Assembly: GCF_003325755.1 (NCBI RefSeq)
Contig: NZ_QORI02000011.1
Coordinates: 139,427 to 203,426 of the forward strand
Direction of reading: 5' to 3'
DNA: 64,000 bases
Source of the DNA: Pseudomonas sp. SST3
GTDB taxonomy: Bacteria > Pseudomonadota > Gammaproteobacteria > Pseudomonadales > Pseudomonadaceae
Shown: piece after piece, positions 19,769 through 29,494 of the stretch
How the letters are laid out: the number at the start of each line of letters is the position of its first letter
Numbering within the stretch: position 1 is the first letter of the stretch
Notes under the pieces: model-generated
Seen by the model: the letters and a program-made list of their open reading frames with translations, nothing else
The model's database searches: none
What the model was told of the DNA's origin: nothing
Position numbers and translations under genes: made by a program

Positions 19769-19862
19769 TCATCAATCTCCGAGATGGATAACATCAGCAA
19801 CATTCGTTGGATTGATCATAAGCCTCGCCGGACACTGATGCCATCCCACCCGGAGGTGCATC

Positions 19863-20102
19863 ATGAAAAGCCATGTTGAGTTTCTGAAGACCGGCCATCC
19901 GCTTGCCAATCGCAGCACATCGCTTGTTGCGCTGTTGCGGAAGTCCTGGCAGCAAGCAAGCCGCTGGCACAGGCTGTACCAGCAGCGGCAGCAACTCGCT
20001 GCATTGAGCGATGAGATGCTCAAGGATATCGGGCTGAGTCGCGCTGATATCGAAACCGAAGCCAACCGCCCCTTCTGGGACGAACCCTATGGTCGGGGCT
20101 GA
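19863..20102 (+). CDS. DUF1127 domain protein
   Basis: A 79-residue protein whose C-terminal half matches DUF1127 (RQQLAALSDEMLKDIGLSRAD), a short arginine-rich module. In other bacteria DUF1127 proteins affect small-RNA turnover and phosphate or carbon metabolism; the role here is unknown. GGAGG precedes the ATG. The divergent LysR gene is its likely regulator. Confidence 0.85.
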   Translation: MKSHVEFLKTGHPLANRSTSLVALLRKSWQQASRWHRLYQQRQQLAALSDEMLKDIGLSRADIETEANRPFWDEPYGRG

Positions 20103-20139
20103 GGTTCGAGTGTCGGGCCTCTGTCGAGGCCTGGAACCT
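20102..20139. terminator. Nested hairpin between convergent genes
   Basis: Outer arms AGGTTC (20102-20107) and GAACCT (20134-20139) enclose an inner perfect stem GGCCTC-TGTC-GAGGCC (20116-20131). It lies between DUF1127 and mnmC, which converge, and probably works as a shared terminator or mRNA 3' end. No T run is present. Confidence 0.4.
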
Positions 20140-20166
20140 GCCGAGTGTGCGCCAGCTCAGGCCGAA

Positions 20167-22140
20167 TCAGTCCGTTCGGCGAATGAGTTTACGCAGCAGG
20201 AATCGGTTCGGGTGACAGGCCTCGGCTATGGAGCGTGGCACGGGCAGCGGCTCGCCATTAAGCCAGGCGGCCAGCAGTTCGCCGGACAGTGGAGTGGTAA
20301 TCAGGCCGCGCGAGCCATGAGCGGTGTTGACGTACAGCCCATCCAGCCAGGGGCAAGGCGTGTCCGGCACTTGTCGGGCATCCTTGCTCAGCACCGTGTA
20401 AGCATCGGCGAACGCTGCGGGATCGGCGAGCGGACCGACGATCGGCAGATAGTCCGGGCTGGTGCAGCGGAAGGCCACGCGACCAGGCAGATCCGCCATC
20501 TCGTGGGTGTCGGCCTGTAGGCGCTGAAACAGGTCGGTCGAAATCTCCTCGAGCATCTCCAGATTGGAACGGTGCTCCGCGTCGCTCGGGACCGAATCGG
20601 TCTCGGCGAAATTGAAGCTCGCGCCCAACGTATGCAGGCCGTCGCGTGGCGGGGCGACATAACCCTTGGCACAAAGCACGGTGCGCAATGCAGCGCTTCG
20701 TTCGGTTGTCGGCAATGCAGTGATCTGGCCGCGGATGCGCTTGAGTGGCAACCAGGCGCTCTGGCTGAATCGCGCGGTATCGGCCGCGCCGGCCAGGATT
20801 ACCACGGGCGCTTCGGCCAGTACCTCATCGCCATCCAATGCCTGCCAGCGCTCGCCCTTGCGGCGCAGCTCGACGGGCTGCCGATTTCGGATGAGCTCGA
20901 TGGCGGGGTGCGCGATTAACCACTGGCACAGCGTCGGCGGATGTGCCCAGCCGGCGTCGGGGTAGAACAGACCGCCATGATCCAGCGCCACGCCCGCCAG
21001 CTGCTCGGCTTCCGAGCGTTCAACGGCGCGCAACAGATCGGATGGGAAGGCGTCGGTGAGCGCGGCCTGTCGAGCGGCTTCCTTATCATCGAAGGCGATC
21101 TGCAACACGCCGCAGGCGTCCCAGTCATGTCCCTGCTGCAGGTTGCGTAACAGCCGGCGCGTGTAGCTGAATCCGCTGACGACCAGCTGCGAGAGCGCCG
21201 TGCCGTGTGCCGACAGCTTCAGATAGAGCACGCCCTGCGGATTTCCGGAAGCCTCGTGCGCGATATCACCATGTCGCTCCAGCAGCGTCACCTGCCAACC
21301 ACGAGCCGCCAGGCTTGCGGCGCTGGCGCAGCCGGCCAATCCGGCACCGATTACCAAGGCTCTGCGCTGTGCCGGCCGGAACGTTGGCCGAGCGTACCAA
21401 GGCGTATCGGCTGGCGCGGCTACTCCAAGAAAGCGCCCCTGCGAACTCTCCCATTTCTGCCCGAAGCCGGGAATCCGCTTGATCTCGAAACCCGCCTCCT
21501 TCAGCGCGCGGCGGACGCTGCCCGCGCTGGTGAAAGTGGCCAGCGTCGTGCCCGCCGCGGAGAGACGCGCGACTTGCTCGAACAGCGCCGGCTGCCACAT
21601 GTCCGGATTTTTTGCCGGAGCGAAGCCATCCAGAAACCAGGCGTCGATCTGCGCATCCAGATCGCTCAGACAATCGAGCGCATCACCAACCAGCAGCGTC
21701 AACACCACGCTACCGAAGCGAAACTGCTGATAGCCTGGATTGATCGCCACATACTGATCCAGCAGTTGGCGTGCCTGGACCTGCAGCTCGGGCCACAGCG
21801 CCAATGCGCGTTGCAGATCGTCAGCAGTGAGCGGATGCTTTTCGACACTGACGAAATGCAGGCTGGCGCCCGTAATTGCGGTACGTTCGAACAGCGCCCA
21901 GGCGCAGAGAAAATTCAATCCGGTGCCGAAGCCCGTTTCACCAATTACTAGCCGGTCTCCGGCCTTTAGCGCGGAGAATCGCTCGGCAAGCCGATTCGGT
22001 TGCAGAAAGACATGGGTGGTTTCCGCCATGCCGGAAATGCGCGAAAAATACACATCGCCATACAGGCTGGATTGCGGTTGGCCGCGCTCATCCCAATCGA
22101 GCTCGGCATGTCGGAAACCGGTGGTGACGTGAGCGGGCAT
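20167..22140 (-). CDS. mnmC: Bifunctional tRNA mnm5s2U34 biosynthesis enzyme MnmC
   Basis: A 657-residue fusion acting on the wobble uridine of tRNAs for Lys, Glu and Gln. The N-terminal part (1-235) is the SAM-dependent methyltransferase MnmC2 (FGTGLNFL motif); the C-terminal part (about 262-655) is the FAD oxidoreductase MnmC1 with GAGLAG (266-271), which removes the carboxymethyl group. Length is close to E. coli MnmC. The ATG at 22140 directly opens family similarity; the frame continues to 22269 without it. It is divergent from the polyphosphate phosphotransferase gene. Confidence 0.95.
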   Translation of the reverse strand: MPAHVTTGFRHAELDWDERGQPQSSLYGDVYFSRISGMAETTHVFLQPNRLAERFSALKAGDRLVIGETGFGTGLNFLCAWALFERTAITGASLHFVSVEKHPLTADDLQRALALWPELQVQARQLLDQYVAINPGYQQFRFGSVVLTLLVGDALDCLSDLDAQIDAWFLDGFAPAKNPDMWQPALFEQVARLSAAGTTLATFTSAGSVRRALKEAGFEIKRIPGFGQKWESSQGRFLGVAAPADTPWYARPTFRPAQRRALVIGAGLAGCASAASLAARGWQVTLLERHGDIAHEASGNPQGVLYLKLSAHGTALSQLVVSGFSYTRRLLRNLQQGHDWDACGVLQIAFDDKEAARQAALTDAFPSDLLRAVERSEAEQLAGVALDHGGLFYPDAGWAHPPTLCQWLIAHPAIELIRNRQPVELRRKGERWQALDGDEVLAEAPVVILAGAADTARFSQSAWLPLKRIRGQITALPTTERSAALRTVLCAKGYVAPPRDGLHTLGASFNFAETDSVPSDAEHRSNLEMLEEISTDLFQRLQADTHEMADLPGRVAFRCTSPDYLPIVGPLADPAAFADAYTVLSKDARQVPDTPCPWLDGLYVNTAHGSRGLITTPLSGELLAAWLNGEPLPVPRSIAEACHPNRFLLRKLIRRTD

Positions 22141-22339
22141 TGTGCGCTTCCCGGGACGAAGAGTATGAAAGGGGTGCGATTCTAGCAGCGGTAGGGAAAC
22201 CTGCTGCGGGCGCGCTTTGTCGCATCGATATGCGCTGGGTGTATCGCGCTCTGCATGGCCGCTGATCACGATACGTCGATCGCCATGAGTATGGTGGCGT
22301 TCCAGGGCCTACCACCGCCGTTCTTTAAGGGAGAGCACG

Positions 22340-23827
22340 ATGTTCGAATCCGCGGAAATCGGCCACACCATCGACAAGGAAACCTACAACCTCGAGGTTC
22401 CTGTCCTGCGCGAAGCACTGCTGGATGCACAGTACCGACTGCGAGAGCAGGCGCGGTTTCCCGTGCTGATCCTGATCAACGGGATCGAGGGCGCGGGCAA
22501 GGGCGAGACGATCAAGTTGCTCAGCGAATGGATGGACCCGCGACTGATCCGCGTCGACAGTTTCGATGTGCCGACCGACGAGGAACTCTCGCACCCGCCT
22601 GCCTGGCGTTACTGGCGGCGCCTGCCACCCAAGGGGCAGACCGGCATCTTCTTCGGCAACTGGTACAGCAAGATGCTCGAGGACCGTGTCCACGGGCGTA
22701 TCAAGAGCTCCGAGTTGGAGCTGGCGATCGACCGCGCCCAGCGCATGGAACGGATGCTCTGCAAGGAAGGCATGCTGATCTTCAAGTTCTGGTTTCATCT
22801 GTCAAAGAAACAGATGATGAAGCGCCTGGATTCGCTGAAGGACGACCCCTTGCACAGCTGGCGGATCAGCCCACTGGATTGGCAGCAATCGAAGACTTAT
22901 GACCGGTTCGTCAAGCATGGTGGGCTCATCCTGCGCCGCAGCAGCCGGGACTTTGCGCCCTGGTATGTCATTGAAGGGAGCGATGAGCGCTATCGCAGCC
23001 TGACCGCAGGGCGGCTACTGCTTGAAGGGCTCAATGCCGCGCTGGATGCGGCCGACCGGCCATCCTTGCAGCCGCATGCGGCTCCGGTCGACCTGAACAA
23101 TGATCATATGAGCCTGCTTGGCAGCCTCGATCTTGATCAGAAGCTCGGCAAGGATGAATACAAGGATTTGTTGGTCCAGGAGCAGGCACGCCTGTCCCAG
23201 TTGCTGCGTGACCGGCGCCTGCGCAAGCGTGGTGTGCTGGCCTTGTTCGAAGGCCACGACGCGGCGGGCAAGGGGAGCGCCATCCGCCGTGTGACGGGTG
23301 CATTGGATCCGCGCCTGTATCGGACGGTGCAGATCGCCGCGCCGAGCGAGGACGAGCGTGCTCAGCCCTGGCTATGGCGATTCTGGCGCAACGTGCCGGC
23401 GCGCGGACAGTTCACGATTTTCGACCGCTCCTGGTATGGCCGCGTGTTGGTCGAGCGGGTCGAAGGCTTCTGCCGCCCGGATGAGTGGCTGCGTGCCTAC
23501 ACCGAAATCAACGATTTCGAGGAGCAGCTCGTGTACGCCGGCGTGGTGGTGGTCAAGTTCTGGCTGTCTATCGACCAGGAAACGCAGCTGGAGCGCTTCA
23601 AGGAGCGCGAAAACACCGCGCACAAGCGCTTCAAGATCACCGAAGAAGACTGGCGCAACCGCGACAAGTGGGAGGACTACGGGCATGCGGTGGCGGATAT
23701 GGTGGATCGCACCAGTACCGATATCGCGCCCTGGACGTTGGTGGAAGCCAACGACAAGCGCTTCGCCAGGGTCAAGGTGCTGCGTACCCTCAACGATGCG
23801 CTGGCGGCTGCCATTGGTGAAAAGTGA
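22340..23827 (+). CDS. pap: Polyphosphate:AMP phosphotransferase (two-domain PPK2)
   Basis: A 495-residue class II PPK2 enzyme made of two homologous kinase modules. Walker A motifs are seen in both: GIEGAGKGE (48-56) and GHDAAGKGS (305-313); the second half also has the FDRSWYGRVLVERVEGF block. Such enzymes phosphorylate AMP to ADP with polyphosphate and can restore nucleotide energy charge. AGGGAG lies close before the ATG. A thiolase follows 129 bases downstream, the same order I recall in P. aeruginosa. Confidence 0.93.
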   Translation: MFESAEIGHTIDKETYNLEVPVLREALLDAQYRLREQARFPVLILINGIEGAGKGETIKLLSEWMDPRLIRVDSFDVPTDEELSHPPAWRYWRRLPPKGQTGIFFGNWYSKMLEDRVHGRIKSSELELAIDRAQRMERMLCKEGMLIFKFWFHLSKKQMMKRLDSLKDDPLHSWRISPLDWQQSKTYDRFVKHGGLILRRSSRDFAPWYVIEGSDERYRSLTAGRLLLEGLNAALDAADRPSLQPHAAPVDLNNDHMSLLGSLDLDQKLGKDEYKDLLVQEQARLSQLLRDRRLRKRGVLALFEGHDAAGKGSAIRRVTGALDPRLYRTVQIAAPSEDERAQPWLWRFWRNVPARGQFTIFDRSWYGRVLVERVEGFCRPDEWLRAYTEINDFEEQLVYAGVVVVKFWLSIDQETQLERFKERENTAHKRFKITEEDWRNRDKWEDYGHAVADMVDRTSTDIAPWTLVEANDKRFARVKVLRTLNDALAAAIGEK

Positions 23828-23956
23828 CAGAACGATGGTCGACCATATCCCCGCTGAATGGTCGTCGCCTTTGGCGAAGCGCCGGAACTATGCTCGGGCA
23901 ACCGTCAACAATCAGGTCGCTGCCATCGTGACCTGTCCAACAACTCGAGGTATGCC

Positions 23957-25141
23957 ATGCGTGAAGTAGTGATCGTCGACAGCGTACGGACCGGCCTGGC
24001 CAAGTCCTTCCGCGGCAAGTTCAACATGACCCGCCCTGACGACATGGCGGCCCATTGCGTCAACGCGTTGCTGTCGCGCAACAACCTGGACCCCAAACTG
24101 GTCGAGGATTGCATTGTTGGCGCCGGCTCCAACGAGGGCGCGCAGGGCTACAACATCGGCCGCAACGTGGCGGTGCTATCGAACCTGGGCATTCAGTGCG
24201 CGGGCATGACGCTCAATCGCTTCTGCTCGTCCGGCCTGCAGTCGATCGCCATTGCCGCCAACCAGATCGCCTCCGGCTGCAGCGACATTATCGTCGCCGG
24301 CGGGGTCGAATCCATCACCATGACGGCCAAGAGCAAGAACACCGACAACCTGTACAACCCGATCCTGCAGGAGCGCGTACCCGGTCTCTATCACAGCATG
24401 GGCCAGACCGCCGAGATGGTCGCGCGTCGCTACAACGTGACCCGCGAGCAGCAGGACATCTATTCGCTGCAAAGCCAGCAGCGCACCGCCCGCGCGCAGG
24501 CCGAAGGGTTGTTCCAGGACGAAATCGTACCGATGAACGTCCGTTATTTCACCGAGGACAAGGCCACTGGCGAGCGCACCGAGCACGAAGGCGTGGTCGA
24601 TCGTGACGATTGCAACCGCCCGGACACCACGCTGGAAAGCCTCTCGGGCCTCAAACCGGTATTCGCTGAAGACGGTTCGGTGACCGCCGGCAACGCCTCG
24701 CAGCTCTCCGACGGTGCCTCGATGACATTGGTGATGAGCCTGGACAAAGCCCTGGAGCTGGGCCTCAAGCCACGCGCCTTTTTCCGCGGCTTCACCGTAG
24801 CTGGCTGCGAGCCTGAAGAGATGGGCATCGGCCCGGTCTTTTCGGTGCCGCGTTTGCTCAAGGCCAAAGGGCTACAAGTCAGCGACATCGACCTGTGGGA
24901 GTTGAACGAGGCTTTCGCGTCGCAGTGCTTGTACTGCCGCGACACGCTGGAGATCGACAACGAGAAATTCAATGTCAACGGCGGCTCGATTTCCATCGGC
25001 CACCCGTTCGGCATGACCGGATCGCGTACCGCTGGTCATCTGATTCGTGAGCTGCAGCGTCGCAATCTGCGTTATGGGGTGGTGACCATGTGCGTCGGGG
25101 GCGGCATGGGGGCGTCGGGGTTGTTCGAGGCGGTGCGCTGA
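23957..25141 (+). CDS. Thiolase family acetyl-CoA acyltransferase
   Basis: A 394-residue thiolase. The acyl-accepting C90 (RFCSSGLQS), H349 (IGHPFGMTG) and C379 (MCVGGGMG) form the complete catalytic triad, so degradative or biosynthetic Claisen chemistry on acyl-CoAs is expected. The long upstream extension of the frame is ignored because the ATG at 23957 opens the conserved REVVIVDSVRT start. It is not in an obvious fad operon, so the chain-length preference is open. The 3' side carries a cluster of palindromic repeats. Confidence 0.92.
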   Translation: MREVVIVDSVRTGLAKSFRGKFNMTRPDDMAAHCVNALLSRNNLDPKLVEDCIVGAGSNEGAQGYNIGRNVAVLSNLGIQCAGMTLNRFCSSGLQSIAIAANQIASGCSDIIVAGGVESITMTAKSKNTDNLYNPILQERVPGLYHSMGQTAEMVARRYNVTREQQDIYSLQSQQRTARAQAEGLFQDEIVPMNVRYFTEDKATGERTEHEGVVDRDDCNRPDTTLESLSGLKPVFAEDGSVTAGNASQLSDGASMTLVMSLDKALELGLKPRAFFRGFTVAGCEPEEMGIGPVFSVPRLLKAKGLQVSDIDLWELNEAFASQCLYCRDTLEIDNEKFNVNGGSISIGHPFGMTGSRTAGHLIRELQRRNLRYGVVTMCVGGGMGASGLFEAVR

Positions 25142-25183
25142 AGGCAGAGGCAAGCCCTCAATTGGAGCGTGCGGTGACGTATC

Positions 25184-25360
25184 GGTGGGCTGAAGCCCAC
25201 CCTACGGTCTCGCATGTTCGGTAGGGTGGGCTTTCAGCCCACCGCAATGACACGAATGATGGCCTTCCCCTCAACCCGCGCCACGCATTTGTTGGGCTGA
25301 AGCTCCTACGACACTTCAGCCCTGCCATCCTCGATTCGTAGGGTGGGCTTCAGCCCACCG
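25184..25360. repeat. Cluster of REP-like palindromes
   Basis: Copies of a palindrome with core GGTGGGCT-AAGCCCACC lie at 25184-25205 (ending CCCTAC), 25221-25243 (starting GTAGGG) and 25337-25360 (starting CGTAGGG). A decayed fourth copy lies around 25289-25327. The first two are inverted relative to each other. They fill the gap between the convergent thiolase and fumC genes and probably act as mRNA ends. The same core occurs at 41337-41359. Confidence 0.85.
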
Positions 25361-25365
25361 ACCGT

Positions 25366-26757
25366 TCAGCCACGGCTGGTTTCCAGCATGGTTTCCGGCC
25401 GCACCCACTGATCGAACTCCTCGTCCGTCAGATATCCGAGTTCCAGCGCGGCTTCACGCAAAGTGGAGCCTTCGGCGTAGGCCTTCTTGGCAATCTCAGC
25501 GGCCTTGTCGTAGCCAATGTGCGGATTCAGCGCGGTCACCAGCATCAAACCGCGCTCCAGGTGCTCTGCCATGCGCGCGGCATCCGGCTCCATCCCGACA
25601 ATGCAATGAGTGTTGAAGTTGCGGCAGCCGTCGGCCAGCAGGCGAATGGATTCGAGCATGTTGTGTACGATCACCGGCTTGAACACGTTGAGTTGCAAAT
25701 GTCCCTGACTGGCGGCAAAGCCGACCGTCACGTCGTTGCCCATCACTTGGCAGGCGAGCATCGACAGCGCCTCGCATTGGGTCGGGTTGACCTTGCCCGG
25801 CATGATCGAGCTGCCTGGTTCGTTGGCTGGCAGGCGGACTTCGGCGAAGCCCCCACGCGGTCCCGAGCCCAGTAGCCGCAGGTCGTTGGCGATTTTCATC
25901 AGCGCCGTGGCCAAGGCTTTCAGCGCGCCGGAGAGGGCGACCAGCGGCTCATGCCCGGACAGCGCGGCGAACTTGTTCGGGGCAGAGACGAACGGCAGAC
26001 CAGACAGCGCGGCCAGCTCCGCTGCGATCGCTTCGGCAAATCCGTGCGGTGCGTTGAGCCCGGTGCCCACTGCCGTACCGCCCTGAGCCAGTTCGAATAC
26101 TGCGGGCAGTGTGTGGCGGATCGCTTCTTCGGCTATGTCCAGTTGGGCGACGAAGCCCGACAGTTCCTGGCCAAAGGTCACTGGCGTTGCGTCCATCAAG
26201 TGGGTACGGCCGGTTTTGACCAACTGCCCGTGGCGCGCCGCTTGCTCGGCGATGCCGCCGGACAGCTCGGCGATCGCCGGCAGCAAATCGTGGTGGACGG
26301 CGCGGGCAATGGCGATGTGCATGGCCGTCGGGAAGCAATCGTTGGAACTCTGCGCACGGTTGACGTGGTCGTTGGGATGCACCGGGCTCTTGCCGCCGCG
26401 GGTGCCACCGGCCAGCTCGTTGGCGCGACCGGCGATCACCTCGTTGACGTTCATATTGGTCTGGGTGCCGCTTCCGGTCTGCCAGACCACCAGCGGGAAC
26501 TGATCATCGTGCTGGCCATGAAGGATTTCATCGGCTGCCTGCTCGATCAGGCGCGCAATGTCGGGCGGCAAGTCACCGATACGGTCGTTGACGCGGGCTG
26601 CGGCCTTTTTGATCAGGGCCAGCGCATGGCATACGGCCAGCGGCATGCGTTGATCGCCAATGGCGAAGTTGATCAACGAGCGCTGAGTCTGCGCGCCCCA
26701 GTAAGCCTGTTCCGGCACTTCCACTGGGCCCAGACTGTCGGTTTCGGTGCGTGTCAT
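25366..26757 (-). CDS. fumC: Class II fumarate hydratase FumC
   Basis: A 463-residue fumarase C, the iron-independent, oxidation-resistant TCA enzyme that interconverts fumarate and malate. The superfamily signature [10 protein letters not shown] lies at 315-324, and the substrate-binding blocks [23 protein letters not shown] and [12 protein letters not shown] are intact. The ATG at 26757 has GGAG six bases upstream; an in-frame ATG at 26769 is less likely. No sodA or fagA lies adjacent, unlike the P. aeruginosa fumC1 locus. Confidence 0.95.
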   Translation of the reverse strand: MTRTETDSLGPVEVPEQAYWGAQTQRSLINFAIGDQRMPLAVCHALALIKKAAARVNDRIGDLPPDIARLIEQAADEILHGQHDDQFPLVVWQTGSGTQTNMNVNEVIAGRANELAGGTRGGKSPVHPNDHVNRAQSSNDCFPTAMHIAIARAVHHDLLPAIAELSGGIAEQAARHGQLVKTGRTHLMDATPVTFGQELSGFVAQLDIAEEAIRHTLPAVFELAQGGTAVGTGLNAPHGFAEAIAAELAALSGLPFVSAPNKFAALSGHEPLVALSGALKALATALMKIANDLRLLGSGPRGGFAEVRLPANEPGSSIMPGKVNPTQCEALSMLACQVMGNDVTVGFAASQGHLQLNVFKPVIVHNMLESIRLLADGCRNFNTHCIVGMEPDAARMAEHLERGLMLVTALNPHIGYDKAAEIAKKAYAEGSTLREAALELGYLTDEEFDQWVRPETMLETSRG

Positions 26758-26905
26758 GCCGTACTCCATCGATGAGGTCTTCCTGTTAGGTCGTCGGCTG
26801 ACGACACTGGTTCAATCCGCTGCTTGGCTGTTCCTTGAGCGATTGGAACTCCGCGCGCAGAATGTGTCCATTGAGGCTCATCTATCGTTCGGCAAGGATC
26901 ACCTA

Positions 26906-27415
26906 ATGCACATTCTCAATACATTCGGTCTGTGTGGCGCGCTGTCGATGGCGCTGCTCGCTGGTCAGGCCAACGCCGACAGCGCTAGCCATGCGGCTCA
27001 GGCCGAGCGCTTTCTCGAACTGGTCAACGCCGATCGCATCGCGGTCCCGGTGTATGCCCAGGTGCAGCAGATGTTTGCCGAGCGGTTCGAGCAGACCCAG
27101 GCGCCGGAGAGCAAGCGTGGGCTGCTGGAGAGCTACCAATCGAAGGCCGACGCTGCGCTCGACAAGGCGATCGGCTGGGAGCAGGTCAAGCCCGACCTGG
27201 TGGCGCTGTACACCGAGACCTTCAGCGAACCGGAGCTCGATCAGCTGAACGAATTCTACGAATCTGAACTGGGCAAGAAGATGCTCACGCAGCTACCACA
27301 GCTCAACGCCCGCTCGGCGCAGGTGACCCAGAGTAAGCTGGAGAGCGCCGTACCGCAGGTGAACAAATTACTGGCTGAAATGACAGCCGAACTCGATACC
27401 CAGAAGAAGCCTTGA
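26906..27415 (+). CDS. DUF2059 exported protein
   Basis: A 169-residue protein with a signal peptide (ending near QANA, residue 22) and a helical DUF2059 domain (about 75-140, with LVALYTETFSEPELDQLNEFYES). It should be periplasmic; the function is not established. AAGGA precedes the ATG at 26906. A BolA-family gene follows after 15 bases, so they are co-transcribed. It is divergent from fumC across 148 bases. Confidence 0.85.
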   Translation: MHILNTFGLCGALSMALLAGQANADSASHAAQAERFLELVNADRIAVPVYAQVQQMFAERFEQTQAPESKRGLLESYQSKADAALDKAIGWEQVKPDLVALYTETFSEPELDQLNEFYESELGKKMLTQLPQLNARSAQVTQSKLESAVPQVNKLLAEMTAELDTQKKP

Positions 27416-27430
27416 GGGAGCCTGCCAGGC

Positions 27431-27730
27431 ATGTCCAAACTATTCTCGATCGAAAACGCACTGGAAGCCGCCTTGCAACCGGTGTTCCTGCAGGTGCTGG
27501 ATGAAAGCCACATGCACAGCCGTGGCCAAGAAACCCACTACAAGGCGGTGATTGTCAGCGAGCAATTCGCCGGGCTCAATGCCGTCAAGCGTCATCAGAA
27601 GGCCTACGCCGCCATGGGCGAGCTGATGCAGCAGATACATGCCCTCGCGCTACACACCTATACCCCCGAAGAATGGGCCGAGCAGGGCGCCGCGCCCGAT
27701 TCGCCGGTCTGCGCGGGCGGCCATAAGTAA
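27431..27730 (+). CDS. BolA family protein
   Basis: A 99-residue BolA/IbaG-type protein. The class II KH-like fold signature is visible as ESHMHSRGQETHYKAVIVS followed by RHQKAYAAMGEL, and ends with the IHALALHTYTPEEW segment typical of BolA. BolA proteins bind [2Fe-2S] clusters with monothiol glutaredoxins and affect cell shape and stress responses. It is the second gene of a two-gene unit with the DUF2059 protein. Confidence 0.9.
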   Translation: MSKLFSIENALEAALQPVFLQVLDESHMHSRGQETHYKAVIVSEQFAGLNAVKRHQKAYAAMGELMQQIHALALHTYTPEEWAEQGAAPDSPVCAGGHK

Positions 27731-27745
27731 GCCGCCAGCTGGCGC

Positions 27746-27776
27746 TTGAAGCATGACGCTCGTTTATTGATAGAAT
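27746..27776 (+). promoter_or_regulatory. Possible sigma-70 promoter of trhO
   Basis: TTGAAG at 27746-27751 and TAGAAT at 27771-27776 resemble -35 and -10 boxes, but the 19-base spacer is longer than ideal. The same TAGAATGCGCGC string also lies upstream of lpxL at 150-161. Confidence 0.3.
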
Positions 27777-27863
27777 GCGCGCCGCGCCGGCTCACGCCGG
27801 CGTTGCCGTTTTCGCATTCCCGGTCCGCCCTTTACGTGGGTGACCACTGGAGAAATTACCCGC

Positions 27864-28799
27864 ATGACCCAGAACATCGTCGTCGCGGCGCTGTACAAGT
27901 TCGTCTCCCTGCCGGACTACGTCGCGTTGCGTGAGCCCCTGCTCGAAATCCTCAACGCCAACGGTATCAAAGGTACTTTGCTGCTCGCCGAAGAAGGCAT
28001 CAATGGCACGGTATCCGGCAGCCGAGAGGGCATCGACGCCTTGCTCGCCTGGTTTGGCACCGATAGGCGCCTGGCCGACATCGACCACAAGGAATCCTAC
28101 TGCGACGAACAGCCGTTCTATCGCACCAAGGTCAAGCTGAAGAAGGAAATCGTTACCCTGGGCGTGCCGGGCGTCGACCCCAATCAGCGTGTCGGCACCT
28201 ACGTCGAACCGCAGGACTGGAACGCGCTGATCGATGACCCCGAGGTGCTGTTGATCGACACCCGCAACGATTATGAAGTGGCTATCGGCACCTTCGAAGG
28301 GGCGGTCGATCCGCAGACCAAGTCGTTCCGTGAGTTTCCCGAGTACATCAAGGCGCACTACGACCCGGCCAAGCACAAGAAGGTCGCGATGTTCTGCACG
28401 GGCGGCATCCGCTGCGAGAAGGCTTCCAGTTACATGCTGGGTGAAGGGTTCGAGGAGGTCTATCACCTCAAGGGCGGCATCCTCAAATACCTCGAAGAAG
28501 TGCCGCAGGAGGAGACGCGCTGGCGCGGCGATTGTTTCGTTTTCGACAACCGCGTGACCGTGCGGCACGATCTCAGCGAAGGCGACTTCGACCAGTGTCA
28601 TGCCTGCCGTACGCCGATCTCGCTGGAGGACCGGCAATCGGAGCACTACGCTCCAGGTATCAGCTGCCCGCATTGCTGGAACACCCTCAGCGAGAAGACC
28701 CGTACCAGCGCCCGCGAGCGGCAGAAGCAGATCGAGCTGGCGCTCAAGCGCAACCAGCCGCACCCGATCGGTCATAACTACCGCAAGCAGGGCGCGTAG
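27864..28799 (+). CDS. trhO: tRNA uridine(34) 5-hydroxylase TrhO (YceA)
   Basis: A 311-residue rhodanese-domain enzyme that makes 5-hydroxyuridine at tRNA position 34, independently of TrhP, using O2. The N-terminal acylphosphatase-like region (about 1-100) precedes the rhodanese domain with its active cysteine C178 in [11 protein letters not shown] cysteine-rich segment follows (CHACRTP and CPHCWN), which can bind metal. The ATG at 27864 is preferred over 27840 because it opens the conserved core. Confidence 0.92.
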   Translation: MTQNIVVAALYKFVSLPDYVALREPLLEILNANGIKGTLLLAEEGINGTVSGSREGIDALLAWFGTDRRLADIDHKESYCDEQPFYRTKVKLKKEIVTLGVPGVDPNQRVGTYVEPQDWNALIDDPEVLLIDTRNDYEVAIGTFEGAVDPQTKSFREFPEYIKAHYDPAKHKKVAMFCTGGIRCEKASSYMLGEGFEEVYHLKGGILKYLEEVPQEETRWRGDCFVFDNRVTVRHDLSEGDFDQCHACRTPISLEDRQSEHYAPGISCPHCWNTLSEKTRTSARERQKQIELALKRNQPHPIGHNYRKQGA

Positions 28800-28861
28800 C
28801 TGAGGCCGCTTGGCCAGATGACGGTGCGCAGTTTGCGCTCCACTCGATAACCGGAGCCCCG

Positions 28862-29494
28862 ATGCGTACCCGACTGATATATGTGATGGACCCGATGTGC
28901 TCATGGTGCTGGGGCTTTGCGCCCGTGGTACAAGCCTTGATTGCTCGAGCGCAGACTCAGGGTGTGGGTGCCGATCTGGTGGTCGGCGGCCTGCGACAGG
29001 AGCGCATCGCCATGGATCAGGCCGGGCGCGAACGGACTGCGTCGTACTGGCACGCGGTGCATGAAGCGAGCGGGCAGCCGTTCAACTTCGATGCTGGATT
29101 GCCGGAAGGCCTGGTCTACGACACCGAGCCCGCCTGCCGCGCACTGGTGGCGGCGCGCAGTCTCGATGCGCAAGAGAGCTGGACCCTCGCAGGCCTGATC
29201 CAGCACGCCTTCTATGTCGAAGGGCGTAACGTCACCTTGCCGCCGGAACTGCTCGATCTGGCCGAAAAGTCCGGTCTACCCCGTGCGGAATTCGCCGACC
29301 GTTTCGATTCTCAGGCCATCCGCGACGCCACCACTGCGGATTTCGACTGGGCGCGCAATCTGGGCATTGCCGGCTTCCCGACTTTGCTCGCTGAGCACAA
29401 TGGCCAGCTCGCCCTGTTGACCAACGGCTATCAGCCTCTCGAAGCGCTCTTGCCTCTGCTGAATCGTTGGTTGGAGCACAATGTCAGTGCCTGA
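28862..29494 (+). CDS. DsbA-family thioredoxin-like protein
   Basis: A 210-residue DsbA/FrnE-type protein with a redox motif C13-S-W-C16 and a cis-proline loop (GFPTL) near residue 172. It has no signal peptide and should be cytoplasmic, like FrnE or GST-kappa relatives that act in oxidative defence or disulfide isomerisation. It overlaps the ABC exporter gene by 14 bases and follows trhO by 62. Confidence 0.85.
   Translation: MRTRLIYVMDPMCSWCWGFAPVVQALIARAQTQGVGADLVVGGLRQERIAMDQAGRERTASYWHAVHEASGQPFNFDAGLPEGLVYDTEPACRALVAARSLDAQESWTLAGLIQHAFYVEGRNVTLPPELLDLAEKSGLPRAEFADRFDSQAIRDATTADFDWARNLGIAGFPTLLAEHNGQLALLTNGYQPLEALLPLLNRWLEHNVSA

Noticed and set aside
25142..25365. CRISPR array
   Set aside because: The repeated units are palindromes in both orientations with irregular spacing and no unique spacers of constant length, so they are REP-like.
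27792..28904. 370-residue open frame antisense to trhO
   Set aside because: The sense strand encodes an intact TrhO with active cysteine; the antisense frame is a by-product of codon bias.
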